Shown here: positions 26,335 to 34,688 of the stretch, piece by piece
How the letters are laid out: the number at the start of each line of letters is the position of its first letter
Position numbering within the stretch: position 1 is the first letter of the stretch
Assembly (NCBI GenBank): GCA_024278835.1
Contig: JAJRSK010000008.1
Coordinates: forward strand, 1 to 52,181
Length of the DNA stretch: 52,181 bases
Source: Campylobacterales bacterium
GTDB lineage: Bacteria > Campylobacterota > Campylobacteria > Campylobacterales > QNZT01
Direction: 5' to 3'
The notes under the pieces: generated by a model
The model's input: the letters and a program-made list of their open reading frames with translations, nothing else
Told to the model about the DNA's origin: nothing
Databases searched by the model: none
Position numbers and translations under genes: made by a program

Positions 26335-27449
26335 TGGTGGTTACACCCCGCCACCTACTGTTAGTACTTCTTTTTTTTAGCGCGCTTTTGCGCGCTGATA
26401 TCCTAAAAGAAAACTTTATCACCTTTGATTTTAATGGTACAACTCCCAAAGTCTTGGTTGATTTTGAATCTGATAATCTTGAAAAGTTTATCATGATAGA
26501 TAGCAACAAAAATGGTATCCTCTCATGGAAAGAGCTCTATGCCAAACAAAAAGAGATAGAGGGCTTTGTTCTAAAACATATAGATATTGCAGTAGATGGC
26601 AAAGCCTGTGCCTTACGCATAAGAGACTTTAAAGTCTATAGACGCGTTCACCAATCCTATATTAAATTAGCCTTAAGCCTCGATTGTTCCTTACCTAAAG
26701 AAGCAGTTACATTAAAATATGACCTCTTTTTTGATGTAGATAAAGACCAAAAAGCTTTTGTCAAACTCTCCAAAGGCAATGTAAAACCAGTCATTATGAG
26801 TAGTAGAAAGGTAACAGTATCTCTCACACTACAAAATCCCTCTTTATGGCAAGCGTTTAAAGAGTTTTTAGTGGAAGGTATCTGGCATATCTGGATAGGA
26901 TTTGACCACATCCTTTTTCTGCTGATGCTACTTATTCCCTCTGTTTATACTGCCTTAGGCATCCCTAGAGAAAAATTTACTGAAGTCTTAAAAGAGATAC
27001 TCAAAATCACTACTGCCTTTACCCTCGCCCACTCCATCACTCTTGCCCTTTCAGTGAGCGAAATCATCACGATAAATGTCACCTTTATAGAAGTTGCTAT
27101 CGCCCTCTCCGTGCTCTTTACAGCCCTTAATAATATCTTCTATTTCAGCAAAGAAAAAACGTGGATAATAGCTTTTGCCTTTGGACTTATCCATGGTTTT
27201 GGCTTTGCCAATGTCTTGCATGAACTCATAGATAAAAAAAGTGATTTTATAGGGATGTTACTTGGATTTAATCTTGGGGTCGAAATTGGGCAACTCGCTA
27301 TCGTCTTAGCATTATTGCCACTGCTCTTTGTATTGAGAAACACTTCTTTTTACAGATACTTTATCATGATAGGATTTTCTGCTACTACTGCTATCATAGC
27401 TCTGATTTGGGCGATTGAGAGAAGTTTTAATTTTTCTATATTACCATAG
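26334..27449 (+). CDS. HupE/UreJ-like membrane protein with secreted N-terminal domain
   Basis: 371 residues from GTG at 26334, whose G is the last base of the glmS stop. Signal peptide (LLLVLLFFSALLRAD), then a periplasmic domain of about 150 residues that includes DSNKNGILSWKELY, an EF-hand-like loop, and after about residue 180 a polytopic membrane part with six to seven segments. GIWHIWIGFDHILFLLMLL, TAFTLAHSITLALS and FGLIHGFGFANVLHEL, each with a membrane histidine, are the signature of the HupE/UreJ_2 group. These are proposed metal-ion (nickel/cobalt) permeases; the substrate here is not known. Two IMI sites come from palindromes at 26489 and 27362. Confidence 0.78.
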   Translation: MVVTPRHLLLVLLFFSALLRADILKENFITFDFNGTTPKVLVDFESDNLEKFIMIDSNKNGILSWKELYAKQKEIEGFVLKHIDIAVDGKACALRIRDFKVYRRVHQSYIKLALSLDCSLPKEAVTLKYDLFFDVDKDQKAFVKLSKGNVKPVIMSSRKVTVSLTLQNPSLWQAFKEFLVEGIWHIWIGFDHILFLLMLLIPSVYTALGIPREKFTEVLKEILKITTAFTLAHSITLALSVSEIITINVTFIEVAIALSVLFTALNNIFYFSKEKTWIIAFAFGLIHGFGFANVLHELIDKKSDFIGMLLGFNLGVEIGQLAIVLALLPLLFVLRNTSFYRYFIMIGFSATTAIIALIWAIERSFNFSILP

Positions 27450-27518
27450 TAATAAAATTGATAAGGACTACAACCCTTATTAGTTACAATATCATGATAG
27501 ATAGAAAGGATAGCGTTT

Positions 27519-28802
27519 ATGATTGGTAAACTCATCATTGCTACAATTCTTACAGGGGTTATTAGCGGTTTCTTTATCACAGTATATGAATTACTGATTA
27601 CCTTTGTAACTTATTATATCTTTATGGGTGACCCTTTTAAAACAATTCCTACTTTACCTGTATGGTATCTCTATCTTCTGCCTACTGTGGCTATTTTTAT
27701 CGTCAATTATCTCTCATCTAAAGATGCTAATATCAGAGAGTATGGTATCAGTGAAATTGCAGAATCAATTTTACAAAATAATATGATTATCAAATTCAAA
27801 ACACTTTTTTGGAAGATTGTCGCTTCTGTACTCTCTCTTTCAAGTGGTTTCATGGTAGGTACAGAGGGACCTAGTGCAGGTATAGGAGCGATGATTTCCT
27901 ACCATGTACATAAGTGGTTCAACCTTCCTTCTATGCTGATTAAGATGATGATTAGTGTGGGTGCTAGTAGTGGTATCGCCGCTATCTTTGTCTCTCCTCT
28001 TACTGGTATCGCTTTTGCTGTAGAGCAAATCGCGTATCAATTTATCAAACAATATATCAGCTATCTTATCTTGGCTTCCGTGATAGCTTTTGCCATAAGT
28101 ATCAATTTTTTAGAGCCTATCGCTTTTAAACATTCTATAGGGCGTAGCTTTAATAATAATTATATTATCGCCAACCTTATCTTTATCCCTTTTATCACCT
28201 TTTTTATCTATTTTTACCTCTTTTTTAAAAAAAGACTCTTACACTTTATTGATCTTGAGATATTTAAAAACATGTCTCGTTACCGTAACCATATTTTTGC
28301 CCTTATCGGTGGTAGTACCGTTGGCACTATCTTACTACTTGAGCCCCATGCTGCCTTCTCAGGTAAAACAATTGTCATGCACCTTATCAATCAAGAGACA
28401 CATATCTCGATATGGTTTATCCTCACCATCATCACCCTTCGTATCATCGGAACTACTGTTTCTATCTATGCAAATGCGGTAGGAGGACTTTTCTTACCAC
28501 TTATGAGTATTGGTGCTTTAATAGGATATGCTTTTGGTGAATTGCTTACAATATACCATTTTCCTGTTGAACCCTTTTATTTTGCAGCGATTGGTGCGTC
28601 TGTCTTTATGGGAGTCATCATGAAACTTCCTTTAACGGCTGTGGTTCTTGCCCTTGAAACAACATTTGATTACAATGTTGTCGTGGCAACGGGTGTGAGT
28701 GTTGTTTTAGTTGAGTATTTTTCAAATCTCTACTTTACTGTCAAAAAGAATTATGTGACAAAAGCAGACAAGGTCACTAAAAATGATATAGCCATGTTAT
28801 GA
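27519..28802 (+). CDS. ClC-family chloride channel or chloride/proton antiporter
   Basis: 427 residues with about ten to twelve hydrophobic segments. The selectivity-filter sequence GTEGPSAGIGAMISYH carries the gating glutamate (Glu116), and AFAVEQIAYQF offers a glutamate in the inner proton-pathway region, though in a changed setting. Later NAVGGLFLPLMSIGALIGYAFG is the conserved GxFxP-like block. There is no CBS domain, as usual for short bacterial members. Channel versus antiporter cannot be decided. The 69-bp gap before it holds the only fully intergenic TATCATGATA (27490). Confidence 0.88.
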   Translation: MIGKLIIATILTGVISGFFITVYELLITFVTYYIFMGDPFKTIPTLPVWYLYLLPTVAIFIVNYLSSKDANIREYGISEIAESILQNNMIIKFKTLFWKIVASVLSLSSGFMVGTEGPSAGIGAMISYHVHKWFNLPSMLIKMMISVGASSGIAAIFVSPLTGIAFAVEQIAYQFIKQYISYLILASVIAFAISINFLEPIAFKHSIGRSFNNNYIIANLIFIPFITFFIYFYLFFKKRLLHFIDLEIFKNMSRYRNHIFALIGGSTVGTILLLEPHAAFSGKTIVMHLINQETHISIWFILTIITLRIIGTTVSIYANAVGGLFLPLMSIGALIGYAFGELLTIYHFPVEPFYFAAIGASVFMGVIMKLPLTAVVLALETTFDYNVVVATGVSVVLVEYFSNLYFTVKKNYVTKADKVTKNDIAML

Positions 28803-28808
28803 TGCTAC

Positions 28809-30017
28809 CTACCCGCTAGTAGGATCCCAAAAAGCATCTATCATGATAAGCTGGCTTAGAAGGTTCACACTATCTTCAAAGTAGTTTTCATGACGCTCTT
28901 TTACCGCCTCATAAATCTTATCAAAAAAATCTTGTTTAGCACTATCCAGCTTGGCTGAAACACCAAAAGGTGCCACAAAGACAGCAGAAGCATAGTCTCC
29001 TATCACTTGACCAGAGAGTCTATATCCTGACATAATTTTATCTGGATTTTCATGACTCTCTTTGGATATCCACGCTGTCATTTTTTTAGCGATACTGAGT
29101 GAATTTTTATCTCCATTTAAGAGTGCATCTAGCCCCACTCGAAAGGGTACACGACAGGCATTATAATAGTACGAGTCATCTTCTTCTTCTAAAAACTTTC
29201 TTTTTGTTGGATGATAACCACTCCTATCATGATAGATAAAATCTGAGACCAATGCTGTTTGATTGCTGGGATGTGATTGTATAGCAACTAAAGCATATTG
29301 TGTTGCTTTGATAACATTTAGCCATCTTTTGTCCCCAGTAAAGCGATAAAACGCTCGAAAATGACTCAACATAAAGTCAGAACTTCTACTGGTATATTGG
29401 TTATACTTTTCCCCATCTTGTTGTACCCAATCACCTAAAAGTGGAAGATTTGATTTTCTCCCTACAACAAGTAAAGATAAGGCTTTTATCATATTTTTTG
29501 CTTCATTTTTATAGTTTATTTCTCCCTTATCACCCCATTGGGCAGAAGCTAACATCAAAGCATATGCGATATCAGCGTCTCCATCAAAGGCACTATCACT
29601 CTCTCCTTTTTTAGCGGGTACTTGCCAAGTCATAAAACTACCACATATCTCACTCGGATGTTTTTTGACAAATCGATACAATCCATCAAAAATCTGCTTT
29701 GCATCCCTGTCATACCCTGCCATCAATGCCACTATCATCATCCCATATCCCTGCCCTTCTGAGACAGTACGGGTAGTATCTGTTTTATCTGTAGCGATAC
29801 GATAGTCACCTTTTTGAAGTATTAAAAACTCACGCTTCCATCTATCATAATAATCTGCAACATTTTTGGCTAAGGTCTTTTGAGAATATTTGGATAACGA
29901 AAGAGCATTTTTATAGCTAACATGTTGAGGATAAGGCAATAGTGGCTTTTCTAAGTTCTCAGAAAAAAGCCCCATGATTACCCCCAAGAGAAGTGATAAA
30001 GTCATAATCTTATGCAC
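28809..30017 (-). CDS. Glycoside hydrolase family 8 (BcsZ-like endoglucanase)
   Basis: 402 residues from GTG at 30017 (an ATG at codon 5 is the alternative), with a secretion signal (IMTLSLLLGVIMGLFSEN). GH8 motifs: TVSEGQGYGMMIVALMAGYD with catalytic acid Glu87, then SAFDGDADIAYALMLA with the catalytic aspartates about 145-149, and a late VIGDYASAVFVAPFG. In cellulose and related exopolysaccharide operons such an enzyme trims the nascent glucan in the periplasm. It is the last gene of the minus-strand operon from 37130, and shares one base with the deacetylase stop. This GH8 points toward a beta-1,4-glucan-type polymer, whereas the deacetylase points toward an N-acetylated one; the product is open. 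Confidence 0.88.
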   Translation of the reverse strand: MHKIMTLSLLLGVIMGLFSENLEKPLLPYPQHVSYKNALSLSKYSQKTLAKNVADYYDRWKREFLILQKGDYRIATDKTDTTRTVSEGQGYGMMIVALMAGYDRDAKQIFDGLYRFVKKHPSEICGSFMTWQVPAKKGESDSAFDGDADIAYALMLASAQWGDKGEINYKNEAKNMIKALSLLVVGRKSNLPLLGDWVQQDGEKYNQYTSRSSDFMLSHFRAFYRFTGDKRWLNVIKATQYALVAIQSHPSNQTALVSDFIYHDRSGYHPTKRKFLEEEDDSYYYNACRVPFRVGLDALLNGDKNSLSIAKKMTAWISKESHENPDKIMSGYRLSGQVIGDYASAVFVAPFGVSAKLDSAKQDFFDKIYEAVKERHENYFEDSVNLLSQLIMIDAFWDPTSG

Positions 30018-31885
30018 TATCTAGCCAATGTCACATATAGGGTAACGGTACTCAAAGCAGGAAGTTTATCTATCATGATAGCATCTTCTTTTTCATAAAG
30101 TGTTACATGTAACCCCTTACTTACTTTCCCACTTATGATTTTTGTAGAGGGGTTTTTAAAGAGTTTTAAATGCAGATTTTTTACCTCTTCACTATTGTTA
30201 TTTGTCACTGTGATGATGAGTTGATTATCTAGAATTTTACTACTTTGTTTTATATTGTTATATGCTTTCACCCTTTTGATGATTTCACTACCACTCAGTG
30301 GTTTTAATGATGGATTATTATTTAGATATTCATAAAATGAACGGATGATTTCAATATTGCTGCTATAGGAAAATAGATGTGTATGCACAGAGAGTGTATA
30401 AATCCCACCCAGTCCCGTGACGAAAGCCGCCTCTTCTTTCATCTGATTGACTATCTCTTTTTGATCCCAATCTAAGTTCACAAGATAGGAATAATCATCT
30501 GTGCCATGTCTAGGGATATAAATGATACGTGGCTCTTCTTTGTCCACAGCAGGATAGAGATAACTTACATTCGCACCGAGTACATAAGAAAATCCAGAAG
30601 CAGCTAAGTGTTGCTTCATCAGTAGATTTAACTCTTCACGTGGTGGTCTAAATCCGGTGATAGCTTGTGGGGCAAAGGCATCTATAATCTTTTTAGAATT
30701 TTCCGTTTCACTGATGATAAACGCTTCACTCTCTCCCACAATTTTCTTATGTGTCGTACTATGAGAAGCAAACTCTACATAAGGGTTCTTGGCTATTTGT
30801 GCCATCATCTCTTTGTGTTCAGGCAGGGCCGCCAAATTGGCAACGATAAACGTTGTCACCGGGATTTTATACTCTTGAGAAAGGTCAGCAAAACGTTGAA
30901 AGTTTGTAAACTTATACTCTGTATCTTCAGAGACAAAAACCACTGATGTTTGGTCGATATAAGGATAAGGTTCTACCAGCACTTCTTGAGAAAGAAAAGA
31001 TATCATTCCTGCTAAAATCTTTTTATAAGAATCTCTATCTTTTTTGATATCATAAAATGCATAAGAAGGTAAAGAGGTATAAACCCACTTACCCTCACCA
31101 GCATAGCCATGCCAGGCTAGTGCTGCTTCGTTATTTTTAAAACTATCTGTTTTCTCTTTACTAATAGGTGGTGTCACTTGTTCATAAGCAGTAGCATAGA
31201 TATCCGCATGCTCTTTTTCACTGCTTTTATAGATAGGTAATTTATCATACAACGCAACGCTTAATAATTTTCCTTCTTTGAAATAAGAAGAAAAAGGTGA
31301 AAGAATTTTGGGTGTAAGTGAAAGTCCTTCCTTGAATGAAGCAAAACCTTTTTCACTTAGCGTTAGGTTGGTGATACTCTTGACAAATTCTTCCCCAGTA
31401 TAGTTACCAGACGCATCCGTAAAACCTGCTAAAAAGTTAAAAAACAGAGATCCACCTTGCTTCACAAATGTACGAATCTCTTTTTTGTTTTTATCACCCA
31501 ATACTTGTGCATCTATGACAAAAACGAGGGCATTTTTATCTAAAGTATTTAATTTATTTATCGGTAAAATCGTTGTTTTGTATCCTATGGCATCTATGGT
31601 AGCAGCGAATTGTCTTATTTTTTCACTATATGCTTCTGCTGAAGAGCCATTATTGATATAAAATTCGGCAGTTTTTTTGGACGAGAGGATAACAATCTCT
31701 TGTTTTCTTAGTGCTTCTGGAACCATAAAACCATGTTGTTTTTGCACCGTTGGGGTATATACCTCCTGCACATTTGTTTTATTAATCTTATATAGGGTAC
31801 CTAGCATCAATCCAAAAAGTACTAATACGGCTAATATAAGTACACTTCCATAAGTATCTGGTCTTTTCATTGTTTCAATCCTCAT
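30017..31885 (-). CDS. Membrane-anchored polysaccharide deacetylase (CE4/NodB-type) of the exopolysaccharide operon
   Basis: 622 residues. One N-terminal transmembrane helix (about residues 13-32), then about 250 residues like a glutamine-amidotransferase/ThuA-type Rossmann fold (FVIDAQVLGDKNKKEIRTFV KQGG). A NodB-type deacetylase follows at about residues 305-540: VVFVSEDTEYKF in the metal-acid position, EFASHSTTHKKI with the two metal histidines (about 372-377), TGFRPPREEL and IPRHGTDDYSYL. The C-terminal 90 residues look beta-rich (LIITVTNNNSEEVKNLHLKL). It would deacetylate the polymer in the periplasm, as PgaB and PelA do. Start may be the first or the sixth codon, both ATG. The IMI at 30071 is a palindrome. 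Confidence 0.82.
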   Translation of the reverse strand: MRIETMKRPDTYGSVLILAVLVLFGLMLGTLYKINKTNVQEVYTPTVQKQHGFMVPEALRKQEIVILSSKKTAEFYINNGSSAEAYSEKIRQFAATIDAIGYKTTILPINKLNTLDKNALVFVIDAQVLGDKNKKEIRTFVKQGGSLFFNFLAGFTDASGNYTGEEFVKSITNLTLSEKGFASFKEGLSLTPKILSPFSSYFKEGKLLSVALYDKLPIYKSSEKEHADIYATAYEQVTPPISKEKTDSFKNNEAALAWHGYAGEGKWVYTSLPSYAFYDIKKDRDSYKKILAGMISFLSQEVLVEPYPYIDQTSVVFVSEDTEYKFTNFQRFADLSQEYKIPVTTFIVANLAALPEHKEMMAQIAKNPYVEFASHSTTHKKIVGESEAFIISETENSKKIIDAFAPQAITGFRPPREELNLLMKQHLAASGFSYVLGANVSYLYPAVDKEEPRIIYIPRHGTDDYSYLVNLDWDQKEIVNQMKEEAAFVTGLGGIYTLSVHTHLFSYSSNIEIIRSFYEYLNNNPSLKPLSGSEIIKRVKAYNNIKQSSKILDNQLIITVTNNNSEEVKNLHLKLFKNPSTKIISGKVSKGLHVTLYEKEDAIMIDKLPALSTVTLYVTLAR

Positions 31886-32091
31886 AGTTGTATCTCCTTA
31901 TGTTCAAAAAAGAGATATTTAATCTTCTCTTCTTCAACCCGCTTTTTCTCTGATGCAGTTTGTACTTTTTTTTGTGCACGTTTTGCCTCACGAATCTTAT
32001 AGACAGAATAAGCCAAAAGACCAAAAACCATCGTCAAAACAGTGATCGCCACAATCAAATATGCCATAACGGTTAAAAAATCAAACTGCAT
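31882..32091 (-). CDS. Small single-pass membrane protein of the exopolysaccharide operon
   Basis: 69 residues: one hydrophobic helix (residues about 8-32, VMAYLIVAITVLTMVFGLLA) followed by a strongly basic and acidic cytoplasmic helix (KIREAKRAQKKVQTASEKKR). It overlaps the synthase by one base and the deacetylase by 4 bp, so it is tightly coupled to both. By position and shape it resembles PgaD-type small partners of GT2 synthases, but I see no sequence signature that proves this. Confidence 0.7.
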   Translation of the reverse strand: MQFDFLTVMAYLIVAITVLTMVFGLLAYSVYKIREAKRAQKKVQTASEKKRVEEEKIKYLFFEHKEIQL

Positions 32092-33395
32092 TAAATCTTT
32101 CCTTTTCTATCAAGTTTTCCCCAATTCATCTCAATCCCAACAAACTCTTCAACCGATGCCAAGACTTTGGCGATATTAATAATATTGATAAAAAATATTC
32201 TATAGTAGATACTATATAAAACCAACTTCATCCTCTCTTTTGTCACAGAGACACAATAGATACTCGCTGAAACATCCAAAATGGTAAAAATAATCCACCA
32301 ATAAAGCAACATCTCACCATAGCCAGAAGCTAAAGATATCCAAATGATAAAGATATTGGCAAAGATAGAAGCAATTGGCCAAAAGATAGCTTCAAAAAGC
32401 ATATACCAAAGCACCATCGCGATTGAAAAATCAGGATAAACGGACAAAAGCTTTCTCTTATGCTTTAAAATAGATTGTAAAATACCCCGCGTCCAGCGAT
32501 AGCGTTGCTTTAAAAGATCTAACAAACTTTCTGGTGCTTCTGTATAAGAAATCGCATCAATCTCATAATCGATTTTATATCCCGCAGCAATCAAACGTAA
32601 GGTCAAATCACAATCTTCAGCAAAGGTATCATCTTTATACATACCAATCTTTTGGACTGCCTCTTTTCTAAACATGCCGATGGGACCTGGAATGATGTTG
32701 ACAAGCTTAAAATAGGCCTGTCCATTTCGCACTAAATTTAATCCTTGGATATACTCTAGTGCTTGTAGTTTTGTCCATAAGTTATCGGTATTGGTCACAT
32801 AAACTGACCCTGCCACGGCAGCTATCTCTTTATCTTCAAAATACTCCACCATCAAGTCTAAACTTTCAGCAGAGAGTTTTGAGTCCGCATCTACCGCCAA
32901 AAAGAGTTCACCCCTAGCCTTTTGTATACCAAAGTTAAGGGCATTAGCTTTTCCACCATTAGGCTTAGTATAAGCTTTAAGCCGTATATCTCCGTGATTA
33001 AACTCCATATTTTTCGCCATAAGATAGGTATCATCACTGCTACCATCATCGATCACCAATATCTCATACTTTGCATAGCTAAGTTTCATCAAACTTTCCA
33101 AAGATGCTTTAAGTACCTTCTCTTCATTATAGGCAGGCACAATGATAGAAACAAAAGGTTTTTTATGTTCTGGAAGAGGATTGCTATCATCTTTATTGAT
33201 ATGTCTATAGAGATTCAACATAGAGAAAAAAAGCAAGATAAAATATCGCGCGATGACAATAAGAGAAAAAAGAAGTATAACAATCACACCCGTTTTAACA
33301 AAAAGACTCTCCTCTATAGGTAAGTTATGTAACTGCTGCAGAGAAAAGAGAGAAATAGCCAACAAAAAAGAGAAAAGAAAGAGTAATTTAATCAT
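32091..33395 (-). CDS. Processive family-2 glycosyltransferase, exopolysaccharide synthase (BcsA/PgaC-like)
   Basis: 434 residues. Two N-terminal membrane helices, then a GT2 domain with VPAYNEEKVLKASLESL, VIDDGSSDDTYLMA (first Asp), DADSKLSAESLD (DxD), EDCDLTLRLIAAGY (catalytic base region TED-like) and QRYRWTRGILQSI, the QxxRW motif of processive synthases. C-terminal helices about 315-400 would form the export channel. It has no PilZ domain, unlike cellulose synthase BcsA, so c-di-GMP control, if present, must come from another subunit; the next gene upstream is a candidate. Closest in shape to PgaC/IcaA poly-N-acetylglucosamine synthases. Confidence 0.88.
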   Translation of the reverse strand: MIKLLFLFSFLLAISLFSLQQLHNLPIEESLFVKTGVIVILLFSLIVIARYFILLFFSMLNLYRHINKDDSNPLPEHKKPFVSIIVPAYNEEKVLKASLESLMKLSYAKYEILVIDDGSSDDTYLMAKNMEFNHGDIRLKAYTKPNGGKANALNFGIQKARGELFLAVDADSKLSAESLDLMVEYFEDKEIAAVAGSVYVTNTDNLWTKLQALEYIQGLNLVRNGQAYFKLVNIIPGPIGMFRKEAVQKIGMYKDDTFAEDCDLTLRLIAAGYKIDYEIDAISYTEAPESLLDLLKQRYRWTRGILQSILKHKRKLLSVYPDFSIAMVLWYMLFEAIFWPIASIFANIFIIWISLASGYGEMLLYWWIIFTILDVSASIYCVSVTKERMKLVLYSIYYRIFFINIINIAKVLASVEEFVGIEMNWGKLDRKGKI

Positions 33396-33403
33396 TTCAA
33401 ACC

Positions 33404-34678
33404 CTAATCAACTGCGATATCATGATAAGAGGTAATAAAACGTTTTTTGATACCTAAACGCTTTGCCAAAATATCATGGGCACTCTCTCTTAGTATATTT
33501 AAAAGCACAAATATAACCGTATTATTTTCCTTATCATGATAGAAATAATCCTGTTCTCGAATCAATGAAGCAAATTGTGAAACATCTACACCATCAATCT
33601 TAATACTTAAAAGCGTGAAGAGTATCTGTTGCATTTTCAAATCAACCACGCGCTCTTTTAAGGCATCAAAATCAATGATTTGCGATTGCTTTTTTTCAAA
33701 AACTAATTTTAATTTATGACTATAAAAATCATTTTCAATCACTGCCTCTATCGACCCTATATACTCTTCTATATCAAAGTTTTGTGCTGCTAGATAATCA
33801 ATGCCTAACTCTTTAGCATGACCACGATCTGGCTTTCTTAAAAACTTTTTATCTGAGAGTTGAAATATCTTGGCAAATGGTGCTACAACTTTCAACTGAG
33901 CAATTATTTTTGCATCTAGAGCCGTATATGAGTCATTGTAAACCACCACATCAGTGTTCTCATCTATCTTAGTGATACCACTTTTGAACTCTTCTAGGGA
34001 GAGATGTTTAAATTTGATATTCTTTTGATTGTCAAAGATGGTGTGATGCATAGCAATGATATCTTTTTGTTGTGAGATAAGTACAATCTGAGCATAGGGC
34101 TTTTTTAAAAATTGGTTATAGGTTTTTATCGTGGTATAACAATCCCCATCAACATCACTTTTATCCTCTTCGATATGATAAGAGATATCACGTCTATCAA
34201 CAAACAGTTCCTCAAAAGCTTTTCCCGTAACTGTTTTACTATTGTAAGAGAATATCACTTTTTTATGATGATAGCGTATGTCTTTGATAAAGGCTATCAT
34301 CACATCTTCTAACTCTTTGGTAAATACTTTATCAAAGAAAAGATCGATACGATGCAGAAAAAAGAGTTCTTCTTGGCTATGTTCTACGAGTGAGCTAAGT
34401 TCATTACTCAGTGCCCTCGCCCCATATTGCTTATTGAGAGTAAGCCATGACTCTTTTAAAAAGAGATGTTTGGTGCGGGCATGTAGGGTATCAAAATAAG
34501 AGATATAAGGCTTCACCCTCTCCAAGTTATCATGTACTAATTGAAAATTATTGGCTGTCAGAAAAAGCATCTTTGCATCATTTAGCTCATGCTGAAGTTG
34601 CATACAAAAAAGCAAAGCACACCTATTTTCATCGGTATCTATCGTAAAAACCTCTGAAATTTCTATATTTTTTTTCAC
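33404..34678 (-). CDS. BcsE-like regulator with degenerate receiver and degenerate GGDEF domain
   Basis: 424 residues, soluble. By eye it has three parts. Residues 1 to about 190 look like an alpha/beta NTPase-type fold without a P-loop. Residues about 195-310 are receiver-like (QIVLISQQKDIIAMHH, TDVVVYNDSY, AKIFQLSDKKFL) without the phosphorylation pocket. Residues about 325-424 follow a GGDEF pattern (ILFTLLSIKIDGVDVSQFA, REQD, VIFVLLNILRESAHDIL) in which the GGDEF motif itself is gone. The inhibitory-site motif RxxD is kept as R374-E-Q-D377. This order, RecA-like, REC*, GGDEF*, is that of BcsE, the c-di-GMP-binding cellulose regulator. The sequence is not obviously homologous, so this is a structural analogy. 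Placement directly before the GT2 synthase, 8 bp apart, fits. Confidence 0.55.
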   Translation of the reverse strand: MKKNIEISEVFTIDTDENRCALLFCMQLQHELNDAKMLFLTANNFQLVHDNLERVKPYISYFDTLHARTKHLFLKESWLTLNKQYGARALSNELSSLVEHSQEELFFLHRIDLFFDKVFTKELEDVMIAFIKDIRYHHKKVIFSYNSKTVTGKAFEELFVDRRDISYHIEEDKSDVDGDCYTTIKTYNQFLKKPYAQIVLISQQKDIIAMHHTIFDNQKNIKFKHLSLEEFKSGITKIDENTDVVVYNDSYTALDAKIIAQLKVVAPFAKIFQLSDKKFLRKPDRGHAKELGIDYLAAQNFDIEEYIGSIEAVIENDFYSHKLKLVFEKKQSQIIDFDALKERVVDLKMQQILFTLLSIKIDGVDVSQFASLIREQDYFYHDKENNTVIFVLLNILRESAHDILAKRLGIKKRFITSYHDIAVD

Positions 34679-34688
34679 TTTTTCCCTC

